DNA from: Deltaproteobacteria bacterium
GTDB lineage: Bacteria; Desulfobacterota; Binatia; UTPRO1
Direction: 5' to 3'
NCBI GenBank assembly: GCA_020848745.1
Contig: JADLHM010000098.1
Coordinates: forward strand, 62,001-126,000
Length of the DNA: 64,000 nt
In this document: positions 28,578-36,072 of the stretch, one piece after another
Numbering within the stretch: position 1 is the stretch's first letter
Layout of the letters: each line of letters begins with the position of its first letter
Translations under genes and position numbers: made by a program
The notes under the pieces: model-generated
Told to the model about the DNA's origin: nothing
Databases searched by the model: none
The model's input: the letters and a program-made list of their open reading frames with translations, nothing else

Positions 28578-29669
28578 ATGCAACCAGTCCCCACGCCCTC
28601 GACCCAAGTCCAGGAGATCGTCGCCCAGGTCCTCGCCGAGGCCGGTCCCCTCGGCACGCCGCAACAGGAACGGTACCTGCGGGAGATCCTGACGACCGTC
28701 GTCCGATTGATGCGCGACAACGCCTCGACCGGCGACCTCAAGATCATCAACACCGCCCTCAAGGAGATGCGCCAGGCCTTCAAGGTGTTCGCGCCGTACC
28801 GGCACATCCGGAAGGTCAGCGCGTTCGGGTCGGCGCGCACCAAGGACACCTCGGCGGCCTACCGGCAGGCCAAGGAGTTCGCGGAGCGCATCTGCCGCGA
28901 AGGGTTCATGGTGCTGACCGGGGCCGGGGGCGGCATCATGCGCGCCTGCCAGGAAGGCTCGGGGCGCGAGCGCAGCTTCGGGGTCAACATCCGGCTGCCG
29001 TGGGAGCAGGGCGCGAACGAGTTCATCGCCCGTGACCCGAAGCTCATCACCTTCAAGTATTTCTTCACCCGCAAGCTCATGTTCATCAAGGAAGCCGACG
29101 CGATCGTCCTCTTCGCCGGCGGCTTCGGCACCCACGACGAGGGCTTCGAGTCGCTCACCCTCGTGCAGACGGGCAAGTCACGGCCGCTGCCGATCGTCTT
29201 CCTCGACGCCCCCCGTGCGACCTCCTGGAAGACGTGGAAGCGGTACGTCGACGACCACCTGCTCCGGCCGGGGCTCATCTCCGCCGAGGATCTTCACCTC
29301 TTCAAGGTGACCGACGACATCGACGAAGCCGTCGCCGAGATCCGGTCCTTCTATCGCGTGTACCACTCGTCGCGATACGTCGGGGATCGCTTCGTGATCC
29401 GGCTGAACGCGGCGCTTCCGCTCGCCCTGGTCGACCGGCTGAACGCGGAGTTCCGGGACGTCTTGCAGGAGGGGGCCTTCGAGGTCGCCGAGGCGTTGCC
29501 CGAGGAGCGCGGCGAGCCCGAGATCACGCATCTCCCCCGGCTGGTGTTCCGCTTCAATCGCATGCGGTTTGGCCGGTTGCGGGCGATGATCGACTTCATC
29601 AATCGAGCCGGGCCCGAGCCGACGGTGCTCGCCCCGCCGCAACACACGGCCGAAGGCGGATTGGTGTGA
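28578..29669 (+). CDS. LOG-family Rossmann protein with extended ends
   Basis: A 363-residue protein whose core (~residues 80-230) is a LOG/TIGR00730 Rossmann fold, the family including nucleotide 5'-monophosphate phosphoribohydrolases that release cytokinins or nucleobases. Motifs: FGSAR at ~82, TGAGGGIMRACQEG at ~112 and AGGFGTHDEGFE near ~180, where the canonical PGGxGTxxE proline is Ala. About 75 residues precede and 130 follow the core, making it nearly twice the usual length. The extra C-terminal region is unrecognised. Function therefore tentative. It is convergent with a small hypothetical gene 12 bases away. Confidence 0.8.
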   Translation: MQPVPTPSTQVQEIVAQVLAEAGPLGTPQQERYLREILTTVVRLMRDNASTGDLKIINTALKEMRQAFKVFAPYRHIRKVSAFGSARTKDTSAAYRQAKEFAERICREGFMVLTGAGGGIMRACQEGSGRERSFGVNIRLPWEQGANEFIARDPKLITFKYFFTRKLMFIKEADAIVLFAGGFGTHDEGFESLTLVQTGKSRPLPIVFLDAPRATSWKTWKRYVDDHLLRPGLISAEDLHLFKVTDDIDEAVAEIRSFYRVYHSSRYVGDRFVIRLNAALPLALVDRLNAEFRDVLQEGAFEVAEALPEERGEPEITHLPRLVFRFNRMRFGRLRAMIDFINRAGPEPTVLAPPQHTAEGGLV

Positions 29670-29681
29670 GCGGTCCGGCGC

Positions 29682-29945
29682 TCAGCTGAGCGCCGGCTTC
29701 TCGTCCGCGAGCTCGCCGTTGGCGGCGAGGAGCGCGCGCAGCAGCTCGGCCAGGGTCAGGACTTCGGCGTTCGCCCGTACGAAGGCCTCGACGGCCTTCA
29801 GCCACTCGTCGCGCCGTTCGTTCCCGCCGACCGGGGGCGCGTCGGGATTCAGGCTCACGACCTTGCGCATCCCGTCGAGCAGCCCTTCGGAGATGCCGTG
29901 GAGGTGTCGCGTGATGTCGCTGAACGTGCTGGTGTCGATGACCAT
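29682..29945 (-). CDS. Small hypothetical helical protein
   Basis: An 87-residue soluble, mostly helical protein (MVIDTSTFSDITRHLHGI to the C-terminal LLRALLAANGEL). Acidic, with no signal peptide, and unrecognised. Coding is supported by GC-biased third positions and by fitting exactly between the LOG gene (12 bases to its convergent stop) and the hydrolase gene. It may be co-transcribed with that hydrolase, but a stem-loop lies between them. Confidence 0.55.
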   Translation of the reverse strand: MVIDTSTFSDITRHLHGISEGLLDGMRKVVSLNPDAPPVGGNERRDEWLKAVEAFVRANAEVLTLAELLRALLAANGELADEKPALS

Positions 29946-29979
29946 CGCTCAACGCGGTTAACAAGAACGATGCCAGCGT

Positions 29980-30005
29980 CGGAATCCCGAGCCCTCGGGA
30001 ATCCG
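29980..30005. terminator. Stem-loop between the hydrolase and the small gene
   Basis: CGGAATCCCGAG-CC-CTCGGGAATCCG, 11 of 12 base pairs. It lies between the stop of the leftward hydrolase gene (30105) and the start of the next leftward gene (29945). No T-tract follows, so termination is unproven. Confidence 0.4.
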
Positions 30006-30104
30006 CGCGTTCCCCCGCACCCCGGGTCGAGGCGTCCGGCGGCAAAACTGCGAGACCGTCGGGGCGAGTTGCATCCCTGCGAGCGGCCGCGGACGGGCGG
30101 CGGA

Positions 30105-30905
30105 TCAGGCGCTCGGCGGCTCGAATGTCGCCCGCAGGAAGTCGAACACCTCGCGGTAGATTCCCGCGCCCCATTGATGGTGGGTGCCGGGCCGCCAGCG
30201 CAGCTCTTTCGGCTCGCGGGCCGCCGCGAAGAGCGTCTCGACGGCGTCGCGCGGGAAGACCGGGTCGTCGAGCGTGTTCACCATGAGGAACGGACGGGGC
30301 GCGATCGCGGCGGCGAAGAAGGCGGGGTCGGTCGCTTCCGCGGCGGCCAGCCGGCGTCGCCGATCCTCCTCGGTGGCGCCGCGCTCCCAGTAGCGCGTGT
30401 GCGCGAAGCTCCCGGCGATCACGATCGCCGCCGCCGCGATCCGCGGCTCGCGGGCCGCGAAGACCGTGCCGAGCATGCCACCGAGACTGAAGCCGACGTA
30501 GCCGATGCGCGCGGCGTCGACGCCCGGGGCCGCCGTCAGCACGTCGATGCCCGCGGCGAGGTCGCCGACGCTCTGCTCGACGAAGGCAGGCTTGCCGATC
30601 AACCTCCGGCGCACCAGCGGATCGCCCGGCGTCGCCGTGGCGCGCTCACCGTGCTCGGCGAGGTCGATCGCGAATACCGTCCATCCGTGTTTCGCCCAGC
30701 GTCGGGCCGGCGCCTGGATGTAGTAGTCTTCCTTGCTGGTGTTGGCTCCGTGCTGGAGGACGACGGCGGGCGCGGACGCCGTCGCGTTCGCCGGCTGCCA
30801 CAGGATCGCCGGGACCCGTATCCCGCCCGCGCCCGCGTAGCGGACGCGCCGTACCCGCACGTCGCCTTCGACGCGCTCGTCGACGGGCACGACCTCGGCC
30901 GTCAT
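30105..30905 (-). CDS. Alpha/beta hydrolase, dienelactone-hydrolase-like
   Basis: A 266-residue cytoplasmic alpha/beta hydrolase. The nucleophile elbow GFSLGG places Ser at about residue 148. The acid is probably Asp in NTLDDPVFP (~residue 215) and the base His in GTHHQW (~residue 243). The oxyanion-side VLQHGAN motif is at ~50. The fold resembles acetyl-esterase/dienelactone hydrolases, but substrate is unknown. ATG 30905 is 23 bases from the divergent coaE start, so the two genes share a very short promoter region. Confidence 0.85.
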   Translation of the reverse strand: MTAEVVPVDERVEGDVRVRRVRYAGAGGIRVPAILWQPANATASAPAVVLQHGANTSKEDYYIQAPARRWAKHGWTVFAIDLAEHGERATATPGDPLVRRRLIGKPAFVEQSVGDLAAGIDVLTAAPGVDAARIGYVGFSLGGMLGTVFAAREPRIAAAAIVIAGSFAHTRYWERGATEEDRRRRLAAAEATDPAFFAAAIAPRPFLMVNTLDDPVFPRDAVETLFAAAREPKELRWRPGTHHQWGAGIYREVFDFLRATFEPPSA

Positions 30906-30928
30906 GGGCGGGCGTTGTTGCAGAGCGG

Positions 30929-31546
30929 TTGCGCCTGCGCAACAAGAGCCTGGTGATCATCGGGCTCACCGGCGGCATCGGATCGGGCAAGAGCGTCGTT
31001 GGCCGCATGCTGGCGGAGCTCGGCGCCCACGTCATCGATACCGACAAGGTCGGCCATCGCGTCTACGCGCCCGGCAGCGAGGGATTCGCGCGCATCGTCG
31101 AGGCATTCGGTCGTTCGATCGTCGCCCCGGACGGCACGATCGACCGCAAGAAGCTCGGAGGGATCGTCTTCGCCGATGCGGAGCGGCGGGCGGCGCTGAA
31201 TGCGATCGTACACCCGCTCATCTTCGGCGAGATCATGCGCGAGATCGCCGAGCGCCGGAACGCGGGCTTCACGGGCCCCATCGTGCTCGAGGCGCCGATC
31301 CTGGTCGAGGCGAAGGGGACCGGACTCGTCGATCAGATCTGGGTGGTGGCCGCCCCGCCCGACGCCGTGCGCGCCCGTCTCGCGGCCGATCGCTCCATGA
31401 GCCGCGCCGAGATCGGCGCGCGCGTCGCGGCCCAGCTCGACGACGCCGAACGGCGCCGCCACGCCGACGTCGTCATCGAGAACGACGGCGATCTGGCGAG
31501 CCTGCGCACGGTCGTCGCGGCGGCCTGGAGGACGCTCCTTGCCTGA
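30929..31546 (+). CDS. coaE: Dephospho-CoA kinase
   Basis: Final step of coenzyme A synthesis: ATP-dependent 3'-phosphorylation of dephospho-CoA. About 205 residues. P-loop GGIGSGKS directly after IIGLT, the conserved DTD (IDTDKVGHRVY) and the HPLI motif, the LID region and the DAVRARL helix are all in place. Start uncertain: TTG 30929 gives an eight-residue extension, whereas GTG 30953 (VIIGLTGG) fits the usual CoaE N-terminus better. The crotonase gene follows 66 bases later. Confidence 0.93.
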   Translation: MRLRNKSLVIIGLTGGIGSGKSVVGRMLAELGAHVIDTDKVGHRVYAPGSEGFARIVEAFGRSIVAPDGTIDRKKLGGIVFADAERRAALNAIVHPLIFGEIMREIAERRNAGFTGPIVLEAPILVEAKGTGLVDQIWVVAAPPDAVRARLAADRSMSRAEIGARVAAQLDDAERRRHADVVIENDGDLASLRTVVAAAWRTLLA

Positions 31547-31612
31547 AGATCGTCGCGAGCGGCTCACCGCCGAGGCGGAGCGCGGCGCGGCGACGGCGAC
31601 GCGGGCGACGCC

Positions 31613-32485
31613 ATGAGCGCCATCCGGACCGAGACCGCGGACGGGGTCCGCTCGATCGTCTTCGCTCGTCCCAGCGAGTACAACACCATCACGCCGGCGT
31701 TCCGCGACGAGCTCGCGGCGGCCATCGACGACGCCGACGCGGACCGCGCCGTGCGGGTGATCCTGCTGCGCGCCGAGGGGCCCGCCTTCTGCGCCGGCTA
31801 CGGCCTCGACTGGTCGACGGTCGCGCAAGCGACCGAGGAGGAGCGCGAGCGGCGCTGGGACTCCGTGAGCGACCTCCGCATGATGGGCCGCTTCGTCGAG
31901 GTCTACATGAAGCTCTGGTACGCGGCGAAGCCGACGATCGCCGCCGTTCAGGGATGGTGCATCGGCGGGGGCACCGACATGGTGCTGTGCGCCGACATCG
32001 TGATCGCGGGCGAGGGCGCGACGTTCGGGTACCCGCCGGCGCGGGTGTGGGGCACGCCGACGACGGCGATGTGGGTCTACCGGATGGGCCTCGAGAAGGC
32101 GAAACGCTACCTGCTCACGGGCGACGAGATCCCGGCGGCGGAGGCGGCGCGCATCGGCCTCATCCTCGAAGCCGTTCCCGACGCCGAGCTCCAGACCCAT
32201 GCGATGGCGTTCGCGCGCCGCATGGCCCGGCTCCCGGCCAATCAGCTCGTGATGCTGAAGCTCCTCTGCAATCAGACCGCGGAGAACATGGGGCTCACCT
32301 CGAGCCGTACGCTCGGCACGCTCTTCGACGGGATCGCCCGCCACACGCAGGAGGGGCTCGCCTTCGTGAGCCGCGCGCAGGAAGTCGGATTCCGCTCGGC
32401 CGTTCGCGAGCGCGACGACCCCTTCGGGGACTACGGCTCCGGACCCCGCTCGCGGGCGCACAAGCCCCGTACGCCGAAGCCGTAG
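31613..32485 (+). CDS. Enoyl-CoA hydratase/isomerase-family protein with altered active site
   Basis: A 290-residue crotonase-fold protein. Oxyanion-hole segments are visible (FCAGYGLDW near residue 62 and GWCIGGGTDMVL near 120). However, both catalytic glutamates of true hydratases seem changed: GGGTDM replaces GGGCEL (Glu to Asp) and FGYPPARVWG replaces FGxPE (Glu to Pro). A hydration reaction is therefore doubtful; isomerase, hydrolase, decarboxylase or another crotonase reaction is possible. The C-terminal tail (~last 25 residues) is basic and Pro-rich. It lies between coaE and the HAD-PlsC gene, all rightward. Confidence 0.85.
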   Translation: MSAIRTETADGVRSIVFARPSEYNTITPAFRDELAAAIDDADADRAVRVILLRAEGPAFCAGYGLDWSTVAQATEEERERRWDSVSDLRMMGRFVEVYMKLWYAAKPTIAAVQGWCIGGGTDMVLCADIVIAGEGATFGYPPARVWGTPTTAMWVYRMGLEKAKRYLLTGDEIPAAEAARIGLILEAVPDAELQTHAMAFARRMARLPANQLVMLKLLCNQTAENMGLTSSRTLGTLFDGIARHTQEGLAFVSRAQEVGFRSAVRERDDPFGDYGSGPRSRAHKPRTPKP

Positions 32486-32549
32486 GCCTACCGCGGCGGC
32501 CCGGGTCGGCCGTGCGTCCCGGGGGCTTCGTTGCTAAAGAGCATCCCCC

Positions 32550-33971
32550 ATGGCGCTGCACGCCGAGCTCACGCGCGAGATCGACGACGGGCCCCCGGGA
32601 CCGCAGGTCGCGGCGTTCTTCGATCTCGATCGCACGCTGCTCGCGGGCTTCTCGGCGGCGCATTTCATCCGCGAGGACCTGCTCGCCGGCCGCATGGGCG
32701 TCAAGCACTTCGCGCAAACGATGCTCGCGGCGACGCTCTTTCAGCTGCGGCAGATCGGGTTCTCCGGCTTCGTGGCGAGCACCATGGAGCGTCTCCGCGG
32801 CGTGGACGAGGCCGAGCTCGCCTCGCACGCGGAGCACATGTTCATCGAGCATCTCGCGGCCGACGTGTATCCGGAGGGGCGGGCGCTCGTGCAGGCGCAC
32901 CGCCGCCGGGGCCACACGATCGCGGTCGTCTCGTCGGCGACGCGCTACCAGATCGATCCGCTCGCCCGCGACTTCGGCATCGAGCACGTGCTCTGCACGC
33001 AGCTCGAGGTGCAGGACGGCAAGCTCACCGGGCGCGTCGTCGAGCCGGCGTGCTACGGCCCGGGGAAGGCCTCGGCGGCCCTCGAGTTCGCCGCGGCCCG
33101 CGGCATCGACCTCGGCGCGAGCTACTTCTACACCGACAGCGACGAGGACCTTCCCCTGCTCGAGATCGTCGGAAATCCGCGGCCGACGAACCCCTCGAAC
33201 CGGCTCGCCGAGATTGCCGCCAAGCGCGGCTGGCCGGTGAACCGCTTCACGAGCCGCGGCACGCCGGGACCGCTCGAGGTGGTGCGCACCTCGCTCGCGG
33301 TCGGCGCGCTGTTTCCGTCGCTCATGCTGGGAGTGCCGGCCGCGGTGCTCGGCTGGAGCTGGCGGCGTGCCATCAACATCGCGATCACGACGTGGGGTGA
33401 GCTCGGAACGGCGCTGGCCGGCGTCGACGTCTCGGTCGTCGGCGAGGAGCATCTCTGGTCGCATCGCCCGGCCGTCTTCATCTTCAACCACCAGAGCGGC
33501 ATCGACATGCTGGTGCTCTGCCGGTTGCTCCGCCGCGACATCATCGCCGTCGCGAAGCAGGAGGTGCGACGGAACCCCATCTTCGGACCGGTGTTCGCCG
33601 CGGTGGGGACGGTGTTCATCGACCGCTTCAACCATGACAAGGCCGTCGCCGCGCTGAAGCCCGCCGTCGAGTCGATCCGCCGGGGGCTCTCGCTGGTTCT
33701 CGCGCCGGAGGGGACCCGCAGCGCCACCGGACACCTCGGTCGATTCAAGAAGGGCGCGTTCCACATGGCGATGGCGGCCGGCGTGCCGATCGTGCCGATC
33801 GTGCTCCGCAATACGCTCGACGCGTTGCCGAAGCACGGGATCATCGTACGGCCGGCGACGATCGAGGTCGTGGTGCACCCGCCGGTGCCCACGACCGGCT
33901 GGAAGGTCGAGGACGTCGACCGCCACATCGAGGAGATCCGGAACCTCTACGTCGAGACGCTCGGGGAGTGA
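32550..33971 (+). CDS. HAD-IB phosphatase fused to PlsC-type acyltransferase
   Basis: A 473-residue bifunctional lipid enzyme. Residues ~20-225: HAD superfamily IB phosphatase with nucleophile motif FFDLDRTLL (DxDxT), VVSSATRYQ (motif II) and YFYTDSDEDLPLL (motifs III-IV, Lys in CYGPGKAS). Residues ~265-470: 1-acyl-glycerol-3-phosphate acyltransferase with NHQSGID (NHx4D), VFIDRF, APEGTRS and VPIVPIVLRN. A membrane helix joins them. The same fusion is known in mycobacterial and other bacterial PlsC proteins, and suggests phosphatidate or lysophosphatidate turnover in membrane lipid synthesis. It lies after the crotonase gene and is convergent with the ICMT-family gene. Confidence 0.92.
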   Translation: MALHAELTREIDDGPPGPQVAAFFDLDRTLLAGFSAAHFIREDLLAGRMGVKHFAQTMLAATLFQLRQIGFSGFVASTMERLRGVDEAELASHAEHMFIEHLAADVYPEGRALVQAHRRRGHTIAVVSSATRYQIDPLARDFGIEHVLCTQLEVQDGKLTGRVVEPACYGPGKASAALEFAAARGIDLGASYFYTDSDEDLPLLEIVGNPRPTNPSNRLAEIAAKRGWPVNRFTSRGTPGPLEVVRTSLAVGALFPSLMLGVPAAVLGWSWRRAINIAITTWGELGTALAGVDVSVVGEEHLWSHRPAVFIFNHQSGIDMLVLCRLLRRDIIAVAKQEVRRNPIFGPVFAAVGTVFIDRFNHDKAVAALKPAVESIRRGLSLVLAPEGTRSATGHLGRFKKGAFHMAMAAGVPIVPIVLRNTLDALPKHGIIVRPATIEVVVHPPVPTTGWKVEDVDRHIEEIRNLYVETLGE

Positions 33972-34014
33972 GCGTCCCGCGCGGGCCGACGGGGAGGGTG
34001 ACGTCGGCCCTGGA

Positions 34015-34620
34015 TCACGTCAACCGCCCGATGCCGGGCAGGAAACGGCCGGTCGCGGCGGCGTAGCGCCGATAGTGGTCGCCGTGGACGCGCAGGAGGT
34101 ACGGCTCCTCGACCCCGCGCACCTGGAGTTCGAGCGCCAGGACGAGCGCCGCGAACGCCGCGAGCGCGAGCGCGTTCGGAGCGAGGAGCGCGAGACCCGC
34201 GCTCGCGAATGTCATCCACGTGAAGATCGGGTTGCGCACGAAGCGGAACGGACCACCGGACACGAGCCTCGTTCGCGCCGTCTGGTCGACGCCGATGCGC
34301 CACGACGCGCCCATCGCGAGCTGCGCCCAGAGGGTACCGGTGATGCCGAGCGCGCTGCAGACGAGCCCGAGGCCGCGGGCGATCCCGCCGTCGATCGCGG
34401 CCCACGCCTGTACGACGCCCGCGAGCTGCCCCACCGGAGCGAGACCGCTGCCGAGCACGGCGCCGCCGAACAGCACGCCGGCCCACCATTCGAGCGAGAG
34501 CGGACGACCGGAGAGCCCGACCCAGCCCGTCGAGCCGGTCCGGCGCCAGTGGATGACGGCGCGGAGGCCGAAGGCGAGGAGGAGAAAGACGGCGTATCCG
34601 ACGAGCGCGACGAACGGCAT
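34015..34620 (-). CDS. Isoprenylcysteine carboxyl methyltransferase-family membrane protein
   Basis: A 201-residue membrane protein with about five helices. The C-terminal half has the ICMT/PEMT catalytic signature: GPFRFVRNPIFTW followed by a helix, then VEEPYLLRVHGDHYRRYAAA, where RNP, EE and GxxY contact S-adenosylmethionine and the acceptor. In bacteria this family methylates lipids or small molecules rather than prenylated proteins. The substrate is unknown. It is divergent from a lipoprotein methyltransferase gene across a 230-base region with repeated motifs. Confidence 0.85.
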   Translation of the reverse strand: MPFVALVGYAVFLLLAFGLRAVIHWRRTGSTGWVGLSGRPLSLEWWAGVLFGGAVLGSGLAPVGQLAGVVQAWAAIDGGIARGLGLVCSALGITGTLWAQLAMGASWRIGVDQTARTRLVSGGPFRFVRNPIFTWMTFASAGLALLAPNALALAAFAALVLALELQVRGVEEPYLLRVHGDHYRRYAAATGRFLPGIGRLT

Positions 34621-34651
34621 GGGCGACCTCCGTGTTGGCGCCGGCAGGATA

Positions 34652-34687
34652 CGAGTAATTACTCGGATTCGGCTACTCGGATTCGGC
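34652..34687. repeat. Palindrome plus tandem 14-bp repeats in a divergent promoter region
   Basis: CGAGTAATTACTCG (34652-34665), a perfect 14-bp palindrome and an A+T-rich island, overlaps two head-to-tail copies of TACTCGGATTCGGC (34660-34687). A near-identical motif, CGGCTACTCGGAATCGGC on the minus strand, lies just ahead of the ferredoxin gene. Placed between the divergent ICMT-family and methyltransferase genes; operator or promoter duplication are both possible. Confidence 0.55.
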
Positions 34688-34850
34688 GCGGCACCGGGCG
34701 CGCGCCGGACGCGCGTAGCGTCCCGGAATGCCGGGACGAGCGCGTCGCCGTCGCCCGGGCCCGGCGGGGCGTGGCGCGCGCGGCTCGGATTCGCGTCGGC
34801 GCGCGCGTCCTCCGTTGAACGAGCCCGGGCCCTGGGATAGTCGGCGCCTC

Positions 34851-35651
34851 ATGCGTTCACCCACGACGAAGACGAAGCTCCTGCTGCTGGCCGCGCTTCT
34901 CGCGAGCGCGGGGTGCGTCAAGCGGCAGACCCACGTCAACTCGCCGACGAGCATCGATCCCGCCCTGCTCGACATGGCACGGGCCGTGGTCGGCGCGCCG
35001 GACCGCTCCGCCGCCGATCGCGCCCTCGATGCGGGCCGCCGTCCCGAGCAGTTGCTCGCGTTCATCGGCGCCCGGTCCGGCATGCGGGTCGCCGAGATCG
35101 GCGCGGGATTCGGCTATACGGCCGAGCTGCTCGCCCGTGCGGTCGCGCCGACCGGCGTCGTCTACGGCCAGAACAACGCGTTCATCCGCGAGCGTTTCGC
35201 CGAGGCGCCCTGGACCGCGCGTCTCGCGAAGCCGGTCATGAAGAACGTGGTGCGAGTCGACCGCGAGTTCGACGACCCGCTGCCTCCGGACGCCGGGAAT
35301 CTCGACGCGGTGGTCAACGTGCTCCTCTATCACGATACCGTGTGGATGAAGACGAACCGCGCGAAGATGAATCACGCGATCTACGGGGCGCTCAGACCGG
35401 GCGGCGTCTACGTGGTCGTCGACCACTCCGGACGCCCGGGCACGGGCGTCACGGAGACCGAGTCCCTACACCGTATCGAAGAGCGGGTCGTCCGGCAGGA
35501 GATCGAAGCCGCCGGCTTCCGCCTCGTGGCCGCCGCCGACTTCCTGCGCAACCCTGCCGACGTTCGCGACTGGAACGCCTCGCCCCGCAAGGCCGGCGAC
35601 AGGCGCGGCACCAGCGACCGCTTCGTCCTGAAGTTCGCGAAGCCGATCTAA
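34851..35651 (+). CDS. Lipoprotein SAM-dependent methyltransferase, COG4798-like
   Basis: A 266-residue protein with an N-terminal signal peptide ending in the lipobox LLASAGC (cleavage near residue 22) and a class I methyltransferase core. SAM motif I is MRVAEIGAGFGYTAEL (~residues 78-93); downstream LDAVVNVLLYHDTVWM and GGVYVVVDHSG match predicted methyltransferases of the COG4798 type. An exported, probably membrane-anchored methyltransferase is unusual because SAM is cytoplasmic. ATG 34851 is chosen; an earlier ATG 34728 would put an Arg-rich leader ahead of the signal peptide. A hairpin follows the stop. Confidence 0.85.
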   Translation: MRSPTTKTKLLLLAALLASAGCVKRQTHVNSPTSIDPALLDMARAVVGAPDRSAADRALDAGRRPEQLLAFIGARSGMRVAEIGAGFGYTAELLARAVAPTGVVYGQNNAFIRERFAEAPWTARLAKPVMKNVVRVDREFDDPLPPDAGNLDAVVNVLLYHDTVWMKTNRAKMNHAIYGALRPGGVYVVVDHSGRPGTGVTETESLHRIEERVVRQEIEAAGFRLVAAADFLRNPADVRDWNASPRKAGDRRGTSDRFVLKFAKPI

Positions 35652-35652
35652 G

Positions 35653-35672
35653 GAAACAGATCGGCCTGTTTC
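35653..35672. terminator. Inverted repeat between convergent genes
   Basis: GAAACAG-ATCGGC-CTGTTTC, a perfect 7-bp stem beginning one base after the methyltransferase stop. A short A-run on one side and T-run on the other suit a weak bidirectional terminator for the methyltransferase and the convergent ferredoxin gene. Confidence 0.5.
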
Positions 35673-35681
35673 TGCGATCCG

Positions 35682-36035
35682 CTACGTGTCGAGGCCCCAC
35701 TTGCGCTTGTTCGCCTCGATCTCGACCGCCGTCGGATGTTCCTTCTTCTCGGTGGGACTCACCGCGAAGTCGTCCTTGGCCTCCATCATCTTGTAGTTGA
35801 GCTGCGTGTCGTCGGCGAAGATCGCCGGTACCGCCGCCTCCTCGAAGATGGCCTGCCACGGACACTCCGGCTCGCACGCGCCGCAGTCGATGCACTCGTC
35901 GGGATGGATGTAGAGCTGGTTCGGAAACGTCGCGTGATCCGCGCCCTTGTACTCGTAGATGCAGTCGACGGGGCAGACGGTGACGCACGCGGTGTCCACG
36001 CAGTCGCGGCAGAGGCGCGTGATGATGTAAGCCAT
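35682..36035 (-). CDS. 7Fe/8Fe ferredoxin, FdxA type
   Basis: A 117-residue low-potential electron carrier. The N-terminal cluster ligands Cys9, 12, 17, 21 and 25 ([14 protein letters not shown]) and the second set Cys48, 51, 54 and 58 ([12 protein letters not shown]) match the 3Fe-4S/4Fe-4S FdxA pattern. An insertion of about ten residues ([11 protein letters not shown]) separates the halves, and there is a long acidic C-terminal tail, also typical of FdxA. It starts 33 bases after the stop of the vWA operon on the same strand, so read-through is possible. A TTGACA with the CGGCTACTCGGAATCGGC motif just behind it suggests its own promoter. Confidence 0.9.
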   Translation of the reverse strand: MAYIITRLCRDCVDTACVTVCPVDCIYEYKGADHATFPNQLYIHPDECIDCGACEPECPWQAIFEEAAVPAIFADDTQLNYKMMEAKDDFAVSPTEKKEHPTAVEIEANKRKWGLDT

Positions 36036-36045
36036 GGGCGCGGCT

Positions 36046-36072
36046 TTTGCCGATTCCGAGTAGCCGTGTCAA
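36046..36072 (-). promoter_or_regulatory. Candidate ferredoxin promoter with the CTACTCGG motif
   Basis: On the minus strand: TTGACA (36067-36072) followed directly by CGGCTACTCGGAATCGGC. The latter differs at one base from the tandem repeat at 34660-34687. A small CGGC-AAAA-GCCG hairpin precedes the ATG. No clear -10 box, so the assignment is tentative. Confidence 0.4.

Noticed and set aside
32521-32535. GG...TTGCT ahead of the HAD-PlsC gene
   Set aside because: Only the -12 half and the two G bases match; the -24 box is CGGGGGC instead of TGGCACG.
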